Shown here one piece after another: positions 16,818 to 26,133 of a DNA stretch of 64,000 nucleotides (position 1 is its first letter; each line of letters opens with the position of its first letter). The position numbers and the translations under genes were made by a program. Origin of the DNA: Flavobacterium ginsenosidimutans (GTDB taxonomy: Bacteria > Bacteroidota > Bacteroidia > Flavobacteriales > Flavobacteriaceae); contig NZ_QJRJ01000082.1 of assembly GCF_003254625.1 (NCBI RefSeq), positions 604,895 to 668,894 of the forward strand, written 5' to 3'. The notes under the pieces were generated by a model. It saw only the letters and a list, made by a program, of their open reading frames with translations. It ran no database searches and was not told where the DNA came from.

Positions 16818-18491
16818 ATGGAATTAAATAAGTACAGCAAGACCATCACACAAGATCAAACACAGCCTGCGGCGCAAGCGATGTTGTACGGAATTGGTTT
16901 AACTGAGGAAGATTTAAAAAAAGCACAAGTTGGTATTGTGAGCATGGGTTACGATGGTAACACTTGCAACATGCACCTGAATGATTTAGCACAAGATGTT
17001 AAAAAAGGTGTCTGGAATGCGGATCTTGTCGGACTTATTTTTAATACCATTGGTGTCAGTGACGGTATTTCTAACGGAACTGAAGGTATGCGTTACTCAC
17101 TGGTTTCTAGAGACGTAATTGCAGATTCTATCGAAACTGTTGCGGGAGCGCAATGGTATGATAGTATTATTGCAATTCCTGGTTGCGATAAAAATATGCC
17201 AGGAGCATTAATCGCAATGGGAAGATTGAACCGTCCGTCAATGATGATTTACGGTGGTTCTATTCACTCTGGAAAATGGAAAGGTGAATCTTTAAACATC
17301 GTTTCTGCTTTTGAAGCTTTAGGAAAAAAAGTAAAAGGCGAAATTACTCCAGAAGATTTTAAAGGAGTTATTCAAAATGCTTGTCCGGGAGCTGGTGCTT
17401 GCGGTGGTATGTACACTGCAAATACTATGTCTTCTGCTATTGAAGCATTAGGAATGAGCTTGCCTTATAGTTCTTCTAATCCTGCTTTAAGCCAAGAAAA
17501 AAGAGACGAATGTCTTGAAGCTGGAAAAGCAATCAAAATATTATTAGAAAAAGATATTAAGCCAAGAGACATTATGACTCGTAAGGCTTTTGAAAACGCT
17601 ATTACAATCGTAGCGGTTTTAGGTGGTTCTACAAATGCGGTTATGCACTTAATTGCAATGGCGCATTCAGTTGGAATTACAATCACTTTAGATGATTTCC
17701 AGGCGATTAACGATAGAACACCAGTATTGGCAGATATGAAACCAAGTGGTAAGTATATGATGGAAGACATTCACGAAGTTGGAGGTATTCCAGCAGTTAT
17801 GAAATACTTACTGAAAGTAGGACTTATTCACGGAGATTGTTTGACTGTAACAGGAAAAACAGTTGCTGAAAATTTAGCTTCAACTCCAGATTTACAAGAC
17901 GGACAAGAAGTAATTCATGAAATTCAAAAAGCATTAAAACCAACAGGAAATATTCAGGTATTATACGGAAATCTTGCTTCTGAAGGTGCTGTGGCAAAAA
18001 TCAGCGGAAAAGAAGGAGAATATTTCGAAGGACCAGCTGTTGTATTTGAAGGTGAATTTGAAGTAATTCCAGGTCTTCAAGCCGGAAAGATTAAACCAGG
18101 TAATGTAGTCGTCATCAGGGGTTGTGGGCCAAAAGGTGGTCCGGGAATGCCTGAAATGCTGAAGCCTACATCTGCTATTATTGGCGCTGGATTAGGAAGC
18201 AGTTGTGCACTAATCACAGACGGTAGATTCTCGGGCGGTTCGCACGGTTTCGTGGTAGGTCACGTTACACCAGAAGCATATGATGGTGGTGGTATTGCGC
18301 TAGTAAAAGATGGGGATTTAATCGCTATTGACGCTGTGAAAAATACAATCGACCTGAAGATATCTGACGAAGAATTTGCAGCTAGAAAAGCGGCTTGGGT
18401 TCAGCCGAAATTAAAAGTTGACAGAGGGGTTTTACTTAAATACGCTAGATCGGTTTCTAGTGCATCAACAGGATGTGTAACCGATAATTAA
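16818..18491 (+). CDS. ilvD: Dihydroxy-acid dehydratase IlvD
   Basis: Iron-sulphur dehydratase that converts 2,3-dihydroxy-isovalerate and its methylvalerate homologue to the 2-oxo acids of valine and isoleucine synthesis. 557 residues. Three cluster-ligand cysteines are visible in GNTCNMHL, IPGCDKNMPGAL and CPGAGACGGMYTANTM. The C-terminal SGGSHGFVVGHVTPEA segment is typical of the family. It is the first structural gene after the Ile/Val leader and terminator, so it is the direct target of that attenuation. The order ilvD-ilvB-ilvN-ilvC is common in Bacteroidota. Confidence 0.97.
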   Translation: MELNKYSKTITQDQTQPAAQAMLYGIGLTEEDLKKAQVGIVSMGYDGNTCNMHLNDLAQDVKKGVWNADLVGLIFNTIGVSDGISNGTEGMRYSLVSRDVIADSIETVAGAQWYDSIIAIPGCDKNMPGALIAMGRLNRPSMMIYGGSIHSGKWKGESLNIVSAFEALGKKVKGEITPEDFKGVIQNACPGAGACGGMYTANTMSSAIEALGMSLPYSSSNPALSQEKRDECLEAGKAIKILLEKDIKPRDIMTRKAFENAITIVAVLGGSTNAVMHLIAMAHSVGITITLDDFQAINDRTPVLADMKPSGKYMMEDIHEVGGIPAVMKYLLKVGLIHGDCLTVTGKTVAENLASTPDLQDGQEVIHEIQKALKPTGNIQVLYGNLASEGAVAKISGKEGEYFEGPAVVFEGEFEVIPGLQAGKIKPGNVVVIRGCGPKGGPGMPEMLKPTSAIIGAGLGSSCALITDGRFSGGSHGFVVGHVTPEAYDGGGIALVKDGDLIAIDAVKNTIDLKISDEEFAARKAAWVQPKLKVDRGVLLKYARSVSSASTGCVTDN

Positions 18492-18518
18492 TTAAAAAAA
18501 ATAACAAAATCAAAAAGC

Positions 18519-18555
18519 AAACTTCAACATCAATAAAAATTTAAAATTGAAGTTT
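18519..18555 (+). repeat. Hairpin between ilvD and ilvB
   Basis: AAACTTCAA (18519-18527) pairs with TTGAAGTTT (18547-18555) across a 19-base AT-rich loop. No T tract follows, so it is probably an mRNA-processing or stability element rather than a terminator. Confidence 0.5.
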
Positions 18556-18577
18556 GACTTTTGAAAAACAATATACT

Positions 18578-20266
18578 ATGAAAATATCAGGGGCAGAAGC
18601 CGTTATAAGATGTTTATTAGCAGAAGGAGTAGATTTAATTTATGGTTACCCAGGTGGAGCTATAATGCCAGTTTACGACGAATTATATAAATTTCAAGAT
18701 CAGTTACACCACGTTTTAGTACGTCACGAACAAGGTGCAACGCATGCAGCTCAAGGTTATGCAAGAGCTACAGGAAAAGTAGGGGTAGCAATTGCTACTT
18801 CTGGACCAGGAGCTACAAATTTAGTAACTGGTATTGCAGATGCTCAAATCGACTCAACTCCATTAGTATGTATTACTGGGCAAGTTGGAAGACATTTATT
18901 AGGATCTGATGCATTTCAGGAAACAGATATTATCGGAATTTCAACTCCGGTTACAAAATGGAATTTTCAGGTAACTGAAGCTTCTCAAATTCCTGAAATT
19001 ATTGCAAAAGCATTTTATATTGCTCGTTCTGGACGTCCAGGGCCTGTATTGGTTGATATTACTAAAAACGCTCAGTTTGATGAGTTCGAATTTAGCTATG
19101 AAAAATGCACAGGAATAAGAAGTTATGTTCCAGTTCCAAAATTAAATTTAGATAAAGTTGCTGAAGCTGCAGCTTTAATCAATAGTGCCAAAAAACCTTT
19201 TATTGTTTTTGGACAAGGAGTTATTCTTGGTCAGGCAGAAGCTGAGTTTAAAGCAGTGGTTGAAAAAGCTGGAATTCCAGCAGCTTGGACAATTTTAGGA
19301 TTATCAGCTTTACCAACAGATCATCCTTTAAATGTTGGTATGTTAGGAATGCACGGAAACTATGCGCCAAATTTACTAACAAACGAATGCGATGTTTTAA
19401 TTGCTTTCGGAATGCGTTTTGACGATCGTGTTACAGGTAAATTAAGCACTTATGCAAAACAGGCAAAAGTAGTTCACTTCGAAATTGATCCTGCAGAGGT
19501 TGATAAAAACGTTAAAACAGAAATTGCTGTTTTAGGAGATGTGAAAGAATCTTTAGCTGCTTTATTACCATTATTAGATGCAAAATCTCATGATGCTTGG
19601 CATAATGAATTTAAAGAGTTAAGTAAAATTGAATACGATTCAGTAATAAAAGAAGAATTAAATCCAACAAACGGTAAAGGAATTTCGATGGGAGAAACTA
19701 TCGAAATGATCAACAAACATTCAAAAGGAGATGCAATCATTGTTTCAGATGTGGGTCAGCACCAAATGTTTGCTTGCCGTTATGCTAAATTCAATTCGAC
19801 TAAAAGTAACATTACTTCAGGAGGTTTAGGTACTATGGGATTCGCATTGCCTGCTGCAATTGGAGCAAAAATGGGAAAACCAGAGCGTGAAGTAGTAGCG
19901 ATTATTGGTGATGGAGGCTTCCAAATGACAATTCAGGAACTTGGAACTATTTTCCAAACTCAGGTTCCAGTGAAGATTGTCATTTTAAACAACGAATTCT
20001 TAGGAATGGTTCGCCAATGGCAAGAATTATTCTTTGATAACAGATATGCTTCAACAAAAATGATTAATCCAAATTTCATTGCAATTGCTGAAGGATATTA
20101 TATCAAATCTAAAAAAGTTACACAACGTGAAGATTTAGATGCAGCGGTCGCTGAGATGCTAGCATCAAAAGATTCATACTTCTTAGAAGTTGTAGTCGAA
20201 AAAGAAAACAACGTTTTCCCAATGATTCCAACAGGAGCTTGTGTATCAGAAATTAGATTAAGTTAA
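18578..20266 (+). CDS. ilvB: Acetolactate synthase large subunit IlvB
   Basis: ThDP-dependent enzyme that makes 2-acetolactate from two pyruvates, or acetohydroxybutyrate with 2-oxobutyrate. 562 residues from the ATG at 18578. A TTG eight codons upstream in frame would extend the protein, but homologues begin near MKISGAEAVIRCL, and the upstream stretch is part of the intergenic hairpin. Landmarks: YGYPGGAIMPVYDEL, the catalytic Glu in RHEQGATHAAQGYARATG, FAD-binding region in the middle third, and the ThDP motif GDGGFQMTIQEL ending LNNEFLGMVRQW. It partners with the IlvN regulatory subunit encoded next. Confidence 0.96.
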   Translation: MKISGAEAVIRCLLAEGVDLIYGYPGGAIMPVYDELYKFQDQLHHVLVRHEQGATHAAQGYARATGKVGVAIATSGPGATNLVTGIADAQIDSTPLVCITGQVGRHLLGSDAFQETDIIGISTPVTKWNFQVTEASQIPEIIAKAFYIARSGRPGPVLVDITKNAQFDEFEFSYEKCTGIRSYVPVPKLNLDKVAEAAALINSAKKPFIVFGQGVILGQAEAEFKAVVEKAGIPAAWTILGLSALPTDHPLNVGMLGMHGNYAPNLLTNECDVLIAFGMRFDDRVTGKLSTYAKQAKVVHFEIDPAEVDKNVKTEIAVLGDVKESLAALLPLLDAKSHDAWHNEFKELSKIEYDSVIKEELNPTNGKGISMGETIEMINKHSKGDAIIVSDVGQHQMFACRYAKFNSTKSNITSGGLGTMGFALPAAIGAKMGKPEREVVAIIGDGGFQMTIQELGTIFQTQVPVKIVILNNEFLGMVRQWQELFFDNRYASTKMINPNFIAIAEGYYIKSKKVTQREDLDAAVAEMLASKDSYFLEVVVEKENNVFPMIPTGACVSEIRLS

Positions 20267-20272
20267 GAAAAA

Positions 20273-20334
20273 AGTTTCATGTTTCAAGTTTCATGTTCCA
20301 AGTTAAGCAAGACTTGAAACCTGAAACTTGAAAC
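20273..20334 (+). repeat. TTTCAAGTTTCA inverted repeat between ilvB and ilvN
   Basis: AGTTTCATGTTTCAAGTTTC on the left faces ACTTGAAACCTGAAACTTG on the right, around AAGCAAG. Same family as the hisB-hisH spacer (6436-6512). Confidence 0.7.
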
Positions 20335-20354
20335 AAATAAAACTAAAAAACAAC

Positions 20355-20876
20355 ATGGAAGATAAAACATTTACCATATCGGTATACTCAGAAAATAACG
20401 TGGGTTTATTAAATAGAATATCAGGGATATTCTTAAAGCGTCACATTAATATATTAAGTCTAAATGTTTCAGAATCAGAAATAGAGAATGTTTCAAGATT
20501 TATCATCGTAGTAAATACGACAGAAAAATGGGTTCAGAATATTGTAGGCCAGATTGAAAAACAAATTGAAGTAATAAAAGCATTTTATCATACAGATGAA
20601 GAAACGATTTTCTTAGAAAATGCTTTATTCAAAATCGCTTCAAGTTTGTTGTTTGATGAGAAACAGATTCAGAATATTATCAAAGAAAGCCAGTCTACGA
20701 TTGTAACGGTTTCTCGTGATTTCTTCGTGATTTCAAAATCAGGAAGACGTTCTGAAATTGAAGAATTGTACCAAAAGTTCAAACCATACGGAATTATGCA
20801 GTTTGTACGTTCTGGAAGAATATCAGTTTCTAAACAAAAAATGGAGATTTCTGCATTATTAGAAACCTTTAAATAA
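20355..20876 (+). CDS. ilvN: Acetolactate synthase small (regulatory) subunit IlvN
   Basis: Regulatory partner of IlvB; binds valine and confers feedback inhibition. 173 residues from the ATG at 20355. A TTG nine codons upstream lies inside the intergenic repeat and is less likely. The N-terminal ACT domain starts FTISVYSENNVGLLNRISGIFLKRHINILSLNVSES, the classic valine-binding module. The C-terminal half is the ALS small-subunit-C type domain, with SGRRSEIEELYQKFKPYGI. It follows ilvB and precedes ilvC in the same direction. Confidence 0.92.
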   Translation: MEDKTFTISVYSENNVGLLNRISGIFLKRHINILSLNVSESEIENVSRFIIVVNTTEKWVQNIVGQIEKQIEVIKAFYHTDEETIFLENALFKIASSLLFDEKQIQNIIKESQSTIVTVSRDFFVISKSGRRSEIEELYQKFKPYGIMQFVRSGRISVSKQKMEISALLETFK

Positions 20877-20936
20877 TAAATCTTAGTTATATAAAATCAA
20901 TATTAAAATTTCATTTCATTAAATATTAAAACAAAA

Positions 20937-22406
20937 ATGGCAAATTATTTCAATACATTACCACTTAGATTACAATTAGAACAATTAGGAGTTTGCGAAT
21001 TTATGGAGCAATCAGAATTTGCAGACGGAATTGCAGCATTAGCTGGAAAAAAAGTTGTAATTGTTGGTTGTGGAGCACAAGGTTTGAATCAAGGTTTAAA
21101 CATGAGAGATTCTGGTTTAGACATTTCTTATGCATTGCGTGCAGATGCAATTGCAGAAAAAAGAGCTTCTTATAAAAACGCAACTGAAAATGGTTTCAAA
21201 GTAGGAACTTACGAAGAATTGATTCCAACTGCAGATTTAGTTTGTAACCTTACACCAGACAAACAACATACAGCTGTGGTAACTGCTATTATGCCATTAA
21301 TGAAACAAGGTTCTACTTTGTCTTATTCTCACGGATTCAACATCGTAGAAGAAGGAATGCAGATTCGTAAAGACATCACTGTTATTATGTGTGCTCCTAA
21401 ATGTCCAGGTTCTGAGGTACGTGAAGAGTACAAAAGAGGATTTGGAGTTCCAACTCTTATCGCTGTTCACCCAGAAAACGATCCAAACGGATTTGGTTTA
21501 GATCAGGCAAAAGCATACGCTGTAGCAACTGGAGGACACAGAGCAGGAGTTTTAAGATCATCTTTCGTAGCTGAAGTAAAATCAGATTTAATGGGTGAGC
21601 AAACTATTCTTTGTGGTTTACTTCAAACAGGATCTATTTTATGTTTTGATAAAATGGTTGAAAAAGGAATCGATGCTGCTTACGCTTCTAAATTAATCCA
21701 ATACGGATGGGAAACTATCACTGAGGCTTTAAAACACGGTGGTATTACAAATATGATGGATCGTTTAAACAATCCTTCAAAAATTGAAGCTTACGAATTA
21801 GCTGAAGAATTAAAAGATATCATGCGTCCATTATTCCAAAAACACCAAGACGATATCATTTCTGGAGAATTCTCTAGAACTATGATGATCGACTGGGCTA
21901 ATGACGATGTTAACTTATTGAAATGGAGAGCTGCAACAGGAGAAACTAACTTCGAAAAAACAGCTCCGCAAGAAGCTCCAATCTCTGAGCAAGAATATTT
22001 TGATAATGGAGTGTTAATGATTGCAATGGTAAAAGCTGGTGTTGAATTAGCTTTCGAAACAATGACTGAAGCTGGAATCATTGAAGAATCAGCTTACTAT
22101 GAGTCATTACACGAATTACCATTAATTGCAAACACAATTGCAAGAAAGAAATTGTTCGAAATGAACCGTGTAATTTCTGATACTGCTGAGTACGGATGTT
22201 ACTTATTTGACCATGCTTGCAAGCCATTATTGACTGAGTTCATGAAAAAAGTTGAAACTAATATTATTGGTAAACCATTTTCAACTTCAAACGGAGTAGA
22301 TAATGCGGTACTAATTGCTGTAAACAAAGAAATTCGTCAACATCCTATTGAAGAAGTAGGAGCTTGGTTGAGAGAGTCTATGACAGCAATGAAAAAAATT
22401 GGATAA
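20937..22406 (+). CDS. ilvC: Ketol-acid reductoisomerase IlvC, class II (long form)
   Basis: NADPH-dependent enzyme that rearranges and reduces 2-acetolactate to dihydroxy-isovalerate. At 489 residues it is the long class II form of enterobacteria and plants, with a duplicated C-terminal knotted domain, rather than the ~330-residue class I form of most bacteria. The Rossmann motif GCGAQGLNQGLNMRDSG is near residue 45, with YALR at the end of strand two. Magnesium-binding Asp and Glu residues are in the SDLMGEQTILCG segment. It is the last gene of the ilv operon. Confidence 0.96.
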   Translation: MANYFNTLPLRLQLEQLGVCEFMEQSEFADGIAALAGKKVVIVGCGAQGLNQGLNMRDSGLDISYALRADAIAEKRASYKNATENGFKVGTYEELIPTADLVCNLTPDKQHTAVVTAIMPLMKQGSTLSYSHGFNIVEEGMQIRKDITVIMCAPKCPGSEVREEYKRGFGVPTLIAVHPENDPNGFGLDQAKAYAVATGGHRAGVLRSSFVAEVKSDLMGEQTILCGLLQTGSILCFDKMVEKGIDAAYASKLIQYGWETITEALKHGGITNMMDRLNNPSKIEAYELAEELKDIMRPLFQKHQDDIISGEFSRTMMIDWANDDVNLLKWRAATGETNFEKTAPQEAPISEQEYFDNGVLMIAMVKAGVELAFETMTEAGIIEESAYYESLHELPLIANTIARKKLFEMNRVISDTAEYGCYLFDHACKPLLTEFMKKVETNIIGKPFSTSNGVDNAVLIAVNKEIRQHPIEEVGAWLRESMTAMKKIG

Positions 22407-22905
22407 TTAAAAAATTGGGAATTCCCGCAGAATTCGATTTTGCGGGATTTGCACTGTATCAATGATTTGTAATATTTTGAATTAGTAAGCACTTATTAAG
22501 ATAATAGATATAGATGCATATTGCATTCACTTAACTTCCAGTGAGAGTAAGTTAAGTGAGGCTAATCCCTAAAATTGGGGTATATTTTTACTTAAAAAAA
22601 TATACTTGTTGAAATTTCTATGTTAATTAATAATGATGCTGCTATTTTCAAAATAGAGGAAAACTCGCAGTGCAGTTGACAAAATTAATTGTTATTGAAA
22701 TTTGTTAAATTAAAAAAGGCATAATATCTATTTATTATGCCTTTTTTGCCCTTTCTAAATTGCTTTAAAATTTAAATTTTTAAAACAAACACAAATAATT
22801 ATCATATTTTATTAAATAAATGTTTTTATTTGGTAAAATTTATGAATTAAATTATTTCACGAATACGTTCAGATTTAATACATTTATAAAAAAATTCAAC
22901 AAACG
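22407..22905. other. Gene-poor 499-base gap with hairpins
   Basis: No convincing gene. It holds a CCCGCA/TGCGGG hairpin just after ilvC (about 22424-22447), a perfect 10-bp inverted repeat CACTTAACTT (22528-22537) with AAGTTAAGTG (22549-22558), a 19-codon open frame at 22620-22679 of neutral composition, and a strong terminator (22712-22747). A small RNA ending at that terminator is possible. Confidence 0.4.
22712..22747. terminator. Strong bidirectional terminator upstream of acs
   Basis: AAAAAAGGCATAATA (22712-22726) pairs with TATTATGCCTTTTTT (22733-22747) around TCTATT: a perfect 15-bp stem. It lies 306 bases after ilvC, unusually far for a simple operon end, and 158 bases before acs. 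Confidence 0.82.
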
Positions 22906-24816
22906 ATGAGCTATTACAAAATTGAAAATTTAGAACAATATTTTAAACATTATAATAAGTCAATAAGAGAGCCAAGAAAATTTTGGGGAAAAATAGCTGA
23001 AGAAAATTTTACATGGTACCAACAATGGGAAAAAGTAGTTGATTTTAATATGGCTGAAGCTGAAGTAAAATGGTTTACAGACGCTAAAGTTAACATTACC
23101 AAAAATTGTATTGATAGACATTTAAGCAAAAGAGGAGATAAAACGGCAATTATTTTTGAACCGAATGATCCTTCTGAAGAAGCTTTACATATTTCGTATA
23201 ATGAATTGTACGAGAGAGTTTCAAAAATGGCAAACGTTCTTCGCGAGCAAGGTGTTCGTAAAGGAGATAGAGTTTGTATTTACTTACCAATGATTCCAGA
23301 ATTAGCAGTTTCTGTTTTAGCTTGTGCTAGAATTGGAGCGATTCACTCTGTTGTTTTTGCTGGATTTTCTGCTTCTGCAGTTTCTGCGAGAATCAACGAT
23401 TGCGAATGTAAAATGGTAATTACATCTGATGGAGGTTATAGAGGAAATAAAACTATTGATTTAAAAGGAATTGTAGATGAAGCTCTAGATACTTGCCCTT
23501 CTGTAACAAAAGTTTTAGTTGCAAAAAGAACTAATACAGATGTTAAAATGAAAGAAGGCCGTGATATTTGGTTACAGCCATTATTAGATGCAGCTTTAGA
23601 TAATAGCGTTGCTGAAATTATGGATGCCGAAGATCCTTTATTTATTTTATATACTTCAGGATCAACAGGAAAACCAAAAGGAATGGTTCACACTACGGCA
23701 GGTTACATGGTTTATACTGCTTATACTTTTAAAAATGTTTTCAATTATGAAGACAATGATATTTTTTGGTGTACGGCAGATATCGGTTGGATCACAGGTC
23801 ACTCTTATATTTTATACGGACCATTATTGAATGGAGCTACAACTGTAATTTTTGAAGGAGTTCCTTCTTATCCAGATTTTAGCCGTTTTTGGGATATTAT
23901 CGAAAAGCATAAAATTACACAATTCTATACTGCGCCAACTGCAATCCGTTCGTTAGCAAAAGAAAGTTTAGATTATATTCAAAAATATCCTCTTAAATCA
24001 CTTAAAGTTATTGGATCTGTTGGAGAACCAATTAACGAAGAAGCTTGGCACTGGTTCAATGACCACGTGGGCGATAAGAGATGTCCGGTTGTAGATACTT
24101 GGTGGCAAACTGAAACTGGTGGAATCATGATTTCTCCAATTGCTTTTGTTACGCCAACAAAACCAACTTATGCAACATTGCCTTTACCGGGAATTCAGCC
24201 AGTTTTAATGGATGAAAAACGTAATGAAATTGAAGGTAATCAAGTAGTTGGAAGTTTATGTATTAAATTCCCATGGCCTGGAATTGCTAGAACAATCTGG
24301 GGTAATCACGATCGTTACAAAGAAACTTATTTCTCTGCTTTCCCTGGAAAATATTTTACAGGTGACGGAGCTTTAAGAGACGAAGTTGGATACTACAGAA
24401 TTACAGGTAGAGTTGATGATGTTGTAATTGTTTCTGGACATAATTTAGGAACAGCACCAATTGAAGACGCTATCAACGAGCACCCAGCTGTAGCAGAATC
24501 TGCAATTGTTGGATTCCCACATGATATTAAAGGAAATGCATTATATGGTTTTGTTATTCTGAAAGAAACTGGTGAAGTTAGAAATAAAGAGAACTTAACT
24601 AAAGAGATCAATCAATATATTGCAGATCACATTGGACCAATCGCTAAATTAGATAAAATTCAATTCGTTTCTGGTTTGCCAAAAACTCGTTCAGGAAAAA
24701 TTATGCGTAGAATTTTACGTAAAATTGCAGAAGGAGATTTCTCTAATTTTGGAGATACGTCAACTTTATTAAATCCAGAAGTTGTAGAGCAAATTATGAA
24801 AGATAGAATTGCTTAA
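22906..24816 (+). CDS. acs: Acetyl-coenzyme A synthetase
   Basis: AMP-forming ligase that activates acetate to acetyl-CoA, letting the cell grow on or recapture acetate. 636 residues, normal length. Visible motifs: the ATP-binding YTSGSTGKPKGMVHTTAG near residue 248, WWQTETGG, YFTGDGALRDEVGYYRITGRVDDVV, and the C-terminal PKTRSGKIMRRILRK segment, whose lysine is the conserved site for adenylation and is commonly acetylated in this family. Monocistronic between two terminators. Confidence 0.96.
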   Translation: MSYYKIENLEQYFKHYNKSIREPRKFWGKIAEENFTWYQQWEKVVDFNMAEAEVKWFTDAKVNITKNCIDRHLSKRGDKTAIIFEPNDPSEEALHISYNELYERVSKMANVLREQGVRKGDRVCIYLPMIPELAVSVLACARIGAIHSVVFAGFSASAVSARINDCECKMVITSDGGYRGNKTIDLKGIVDEALDTCPSVTKVLVAKRTNTDVKMKEGRDIWLQPLLDAALDNSVAEIMDAEDPLFILYTSGSTGKPKGMVHTTAGYMVYTAYTFKNVFNYEDNDIFWCTADIGWITGHSYILYGPLLNGATTVIFEGVPSYPDFSRFWDIIEKHKITQFYTAPTAIRSLAKESLDYIQKYPLKSLKVIGSVGEPINEEAWHWFNDHVGDKRCPVVDTWWQTETGGIMISPIAFVTPTKPTYATLPLPGIQPVLMDEKRNEIEGNQVVGSLCIKFPWPGIARTIWGNHDRYKETYFSAFPGKYFTGDGALRDEVGYYRITGRVDDVVIVSGHNLGTAPIEDAINEHPAVAESAIVGFPHDIKGNALYGFVILKETGEVRNKENLTKEINQYIADHIGPIAKLDKIQFVSGLPKTRSGKIMRRILRKIAEGDFSNFGDTSTLLNPEVVEQIMKDRIA

Positions 24817-24832
24817 TTTAAAACATAAATAG

Positions 24833-24867
24833 AAAATGCCTCTTAATAAAAGAGGCATTTTTTTTAT
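24833..24867. terminator. Terminator after acs
   Basis: AAAATGCCTCTT (24833-24844) pairs with AAGAGGCATTTT (24850-24861) around AATAA, followed by more T residues. It also serves the convergent gene ending at 24884. Confidence 0.88.
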
Positions 24868-24883
24868 ATAATACTGATTGGAA

Positions 24884-25285
24884 TTATTGCACAATTTTTG
24901 ATTTTTCATCGTTCACAAAAACAAGAGGCTGCATATTGCTTAAATTAATAAGCGACAGAATTCCATTTTTGTTTTCATTAATTCCATTTATCTTAAAGCA
25001 AAACTCATTACCGTCCTTGTCACGTAGAGTTACAAATTCAGCAGTATCATCTGAGTAATTTTGACAGCTGTGTGAGACCGTATATTTATACATTACTTTC
25101 ATTTGGTTATTGTTGTAATTGTAAACTTTCCCGTCTTGGGTAAAAACCCATTTTGTACTTCGGTTTGTATTAGAATACCAGTTTCCTAGAATACGCTTAG
25201 ACGAAGGATCTTGATTTTGTGCAAAAATTGCTGAAACAAAAAATAGCAATGACAGAACAAATAATAGCTTTTTCATAGAATTCAA
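24884..25285 (-). CDS. Small secreted lipocalin-like protein
   Basis: A 133-residue protein with a clear signal sequence (LLFVLSLLFFVSAIFAQ) cleaved after about residue 22-24. The mature part begins with a SSKRILGNWYSNTNRSTKWVFTQDGKVY segment, the pattern of small lipocalin-like domains in Bacteroidota (a G-x-W near the start of a beta barrel). Two cysteines (in SHSCQNY and EFCFKI) could form a disulphide. Function unknown. An in-frame ATG three codons later, MKKLLF, is an equally good start. Converges with acs. Confidence 0.65.
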   Translation of the reverse strand: MNSMKKLLFVLSLLFFVSAIFAQNQDPSSKRILGNWYSNTNRSTKWVFTQDGKVYNYNNNQMKVMYKYTVSHSCQNYSDDTAEFVTLRDKDGNEFCFKINGINENKNGILSLINLSNMQPLVFVNDEKSKIVQ

Positions 25286-25456
25286 GTTTTAGAAAGGATT
25301 TATTTTTATTTTAAAGATATAATTTATTGTAAAATTATGAGCAAATCTATTCACTCAAAAAAGATAATAATAGCCTCTAAAAGACAAAATAATAATAGAA
25401 TAGGACAGACCATTCTAAAAAAATCAAATTTGTAAATATTTTTGTTTTTTTAAGAA

Positions 25457-25492
25457 TAGAAAAGCCTCTTAAAAATTTAAGAGGCTTTTCTA
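25457..25492. terminator. Terminator after the exonuclease-like gene
   Basis: TAGAAAAGCCTCTTA (25457-25471) pairs with TAAGAGGCTTTTCTA (25478-25492). It is a near-perfect 15-bp stem 42 bases beyond the minus-strand stop at 25534. On the minus strand the stem's 3' side carries only a short T run. Confidence 0.7.
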
Positions 25493-25533
25493 TATACGGG
25501 ATTGGAATTTAAAAACTTTGAAATTTTAAAAAT

Positions 25534-26130
25534 TTACTTGATTCCCAATCTAGATTTTAATTTTAAAAATAAAAGTCCGATTTTGTATGCATCTTCAGAA
25601 GAAGAGTTTCGATCACTTTTCGGAATTTTATAAATTTCGCACAAATCATCTAGAGAAAACTGCTTGTCATTTATATCTGTAAGTTTTCTATACATTACAT
25701 CAACATCTAAAGCTTCATTTTTTAATCGGCCACAATCTAAGCGCTCCAAAGCTGCATTTAGCATTTCAATATCAAAATTGATGTGATGCCCAACTAAAAT
25801 TGAGTTTCCAATAAAATTAACAAAAGCCTCAAGTGCATCAGGTTCAGGCATTTTCATCATTTTACTTTCAATGATAAATTCATTTGAAAGTCCGTTGTCT
25901 TGAAGGTATTTATATTGTAGCAAAACGGTTTCAAAATTTTCCTTTATTACAATACTGTCATCAATTACAGAAAATGCACCCAAAGACAATATAACATCCT
26001 TATCTGGATTAAGCCCAGAAGTTTCTGCTGATAAAACAACAAACTTATTAGGTTTAGTTTCGAATTTAGTTAAATAGTCTTTCCAGAAATCTGGATAGTC
26101 TTTATTGATATTTTTTAGCCAGTCTAGCAT
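25534..26130 (-). CDS. DnaQ-like (DEDDh) exonuclease-fold protein, probably degenerate
   Basis: 198 residues with the fold of the DNA polymerase III epsilon family of 3'-5' exonucleases. Exo I reads VVLSAETSGL, where the metal-binding Asp of the usual DxETTG is Ser. Exo II is preserved (VGHHINFDIEMLNAAL). Exo III reads NSSSEDAYKIG, where the usual general-base His of HxxxxD is Asn. Two of the five catalytic residues are therefore missing, and activity may be lost or changed. It lies 3 bases downstream of the cNMP/CBS/DUF294 gene, so the two are cotranscribed and probably act together. Confidence 0.82.
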   Translation of the reverse strand: MLDWLKNINKDYPDFWKDYLTKFETKPNKFVVLSAETSGLNPDKDVILSLGAFSVIDDSIVIKENFETVLLQYKYLQDNGLSNEFIIESKMMKMPEPDALEAFVNFIGNSILVGHHINFDIEMLNAALERLDCGRLKNEALDVDVMYRKLTDINDKQFSLDDLCEIYKIPKSDRNSSSEDAYKIGLLFLKLKSRLGIK

Positions 26131-26133
26131 ATT

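Noticed and set aside
22620..22679. 19-codon frame upstream of the strong terminator, as a leader peptide for acs
   Set aside because: Its amino-acid composition is neutral and the terminator is 158 bases from acs; no antiterminator is visible.
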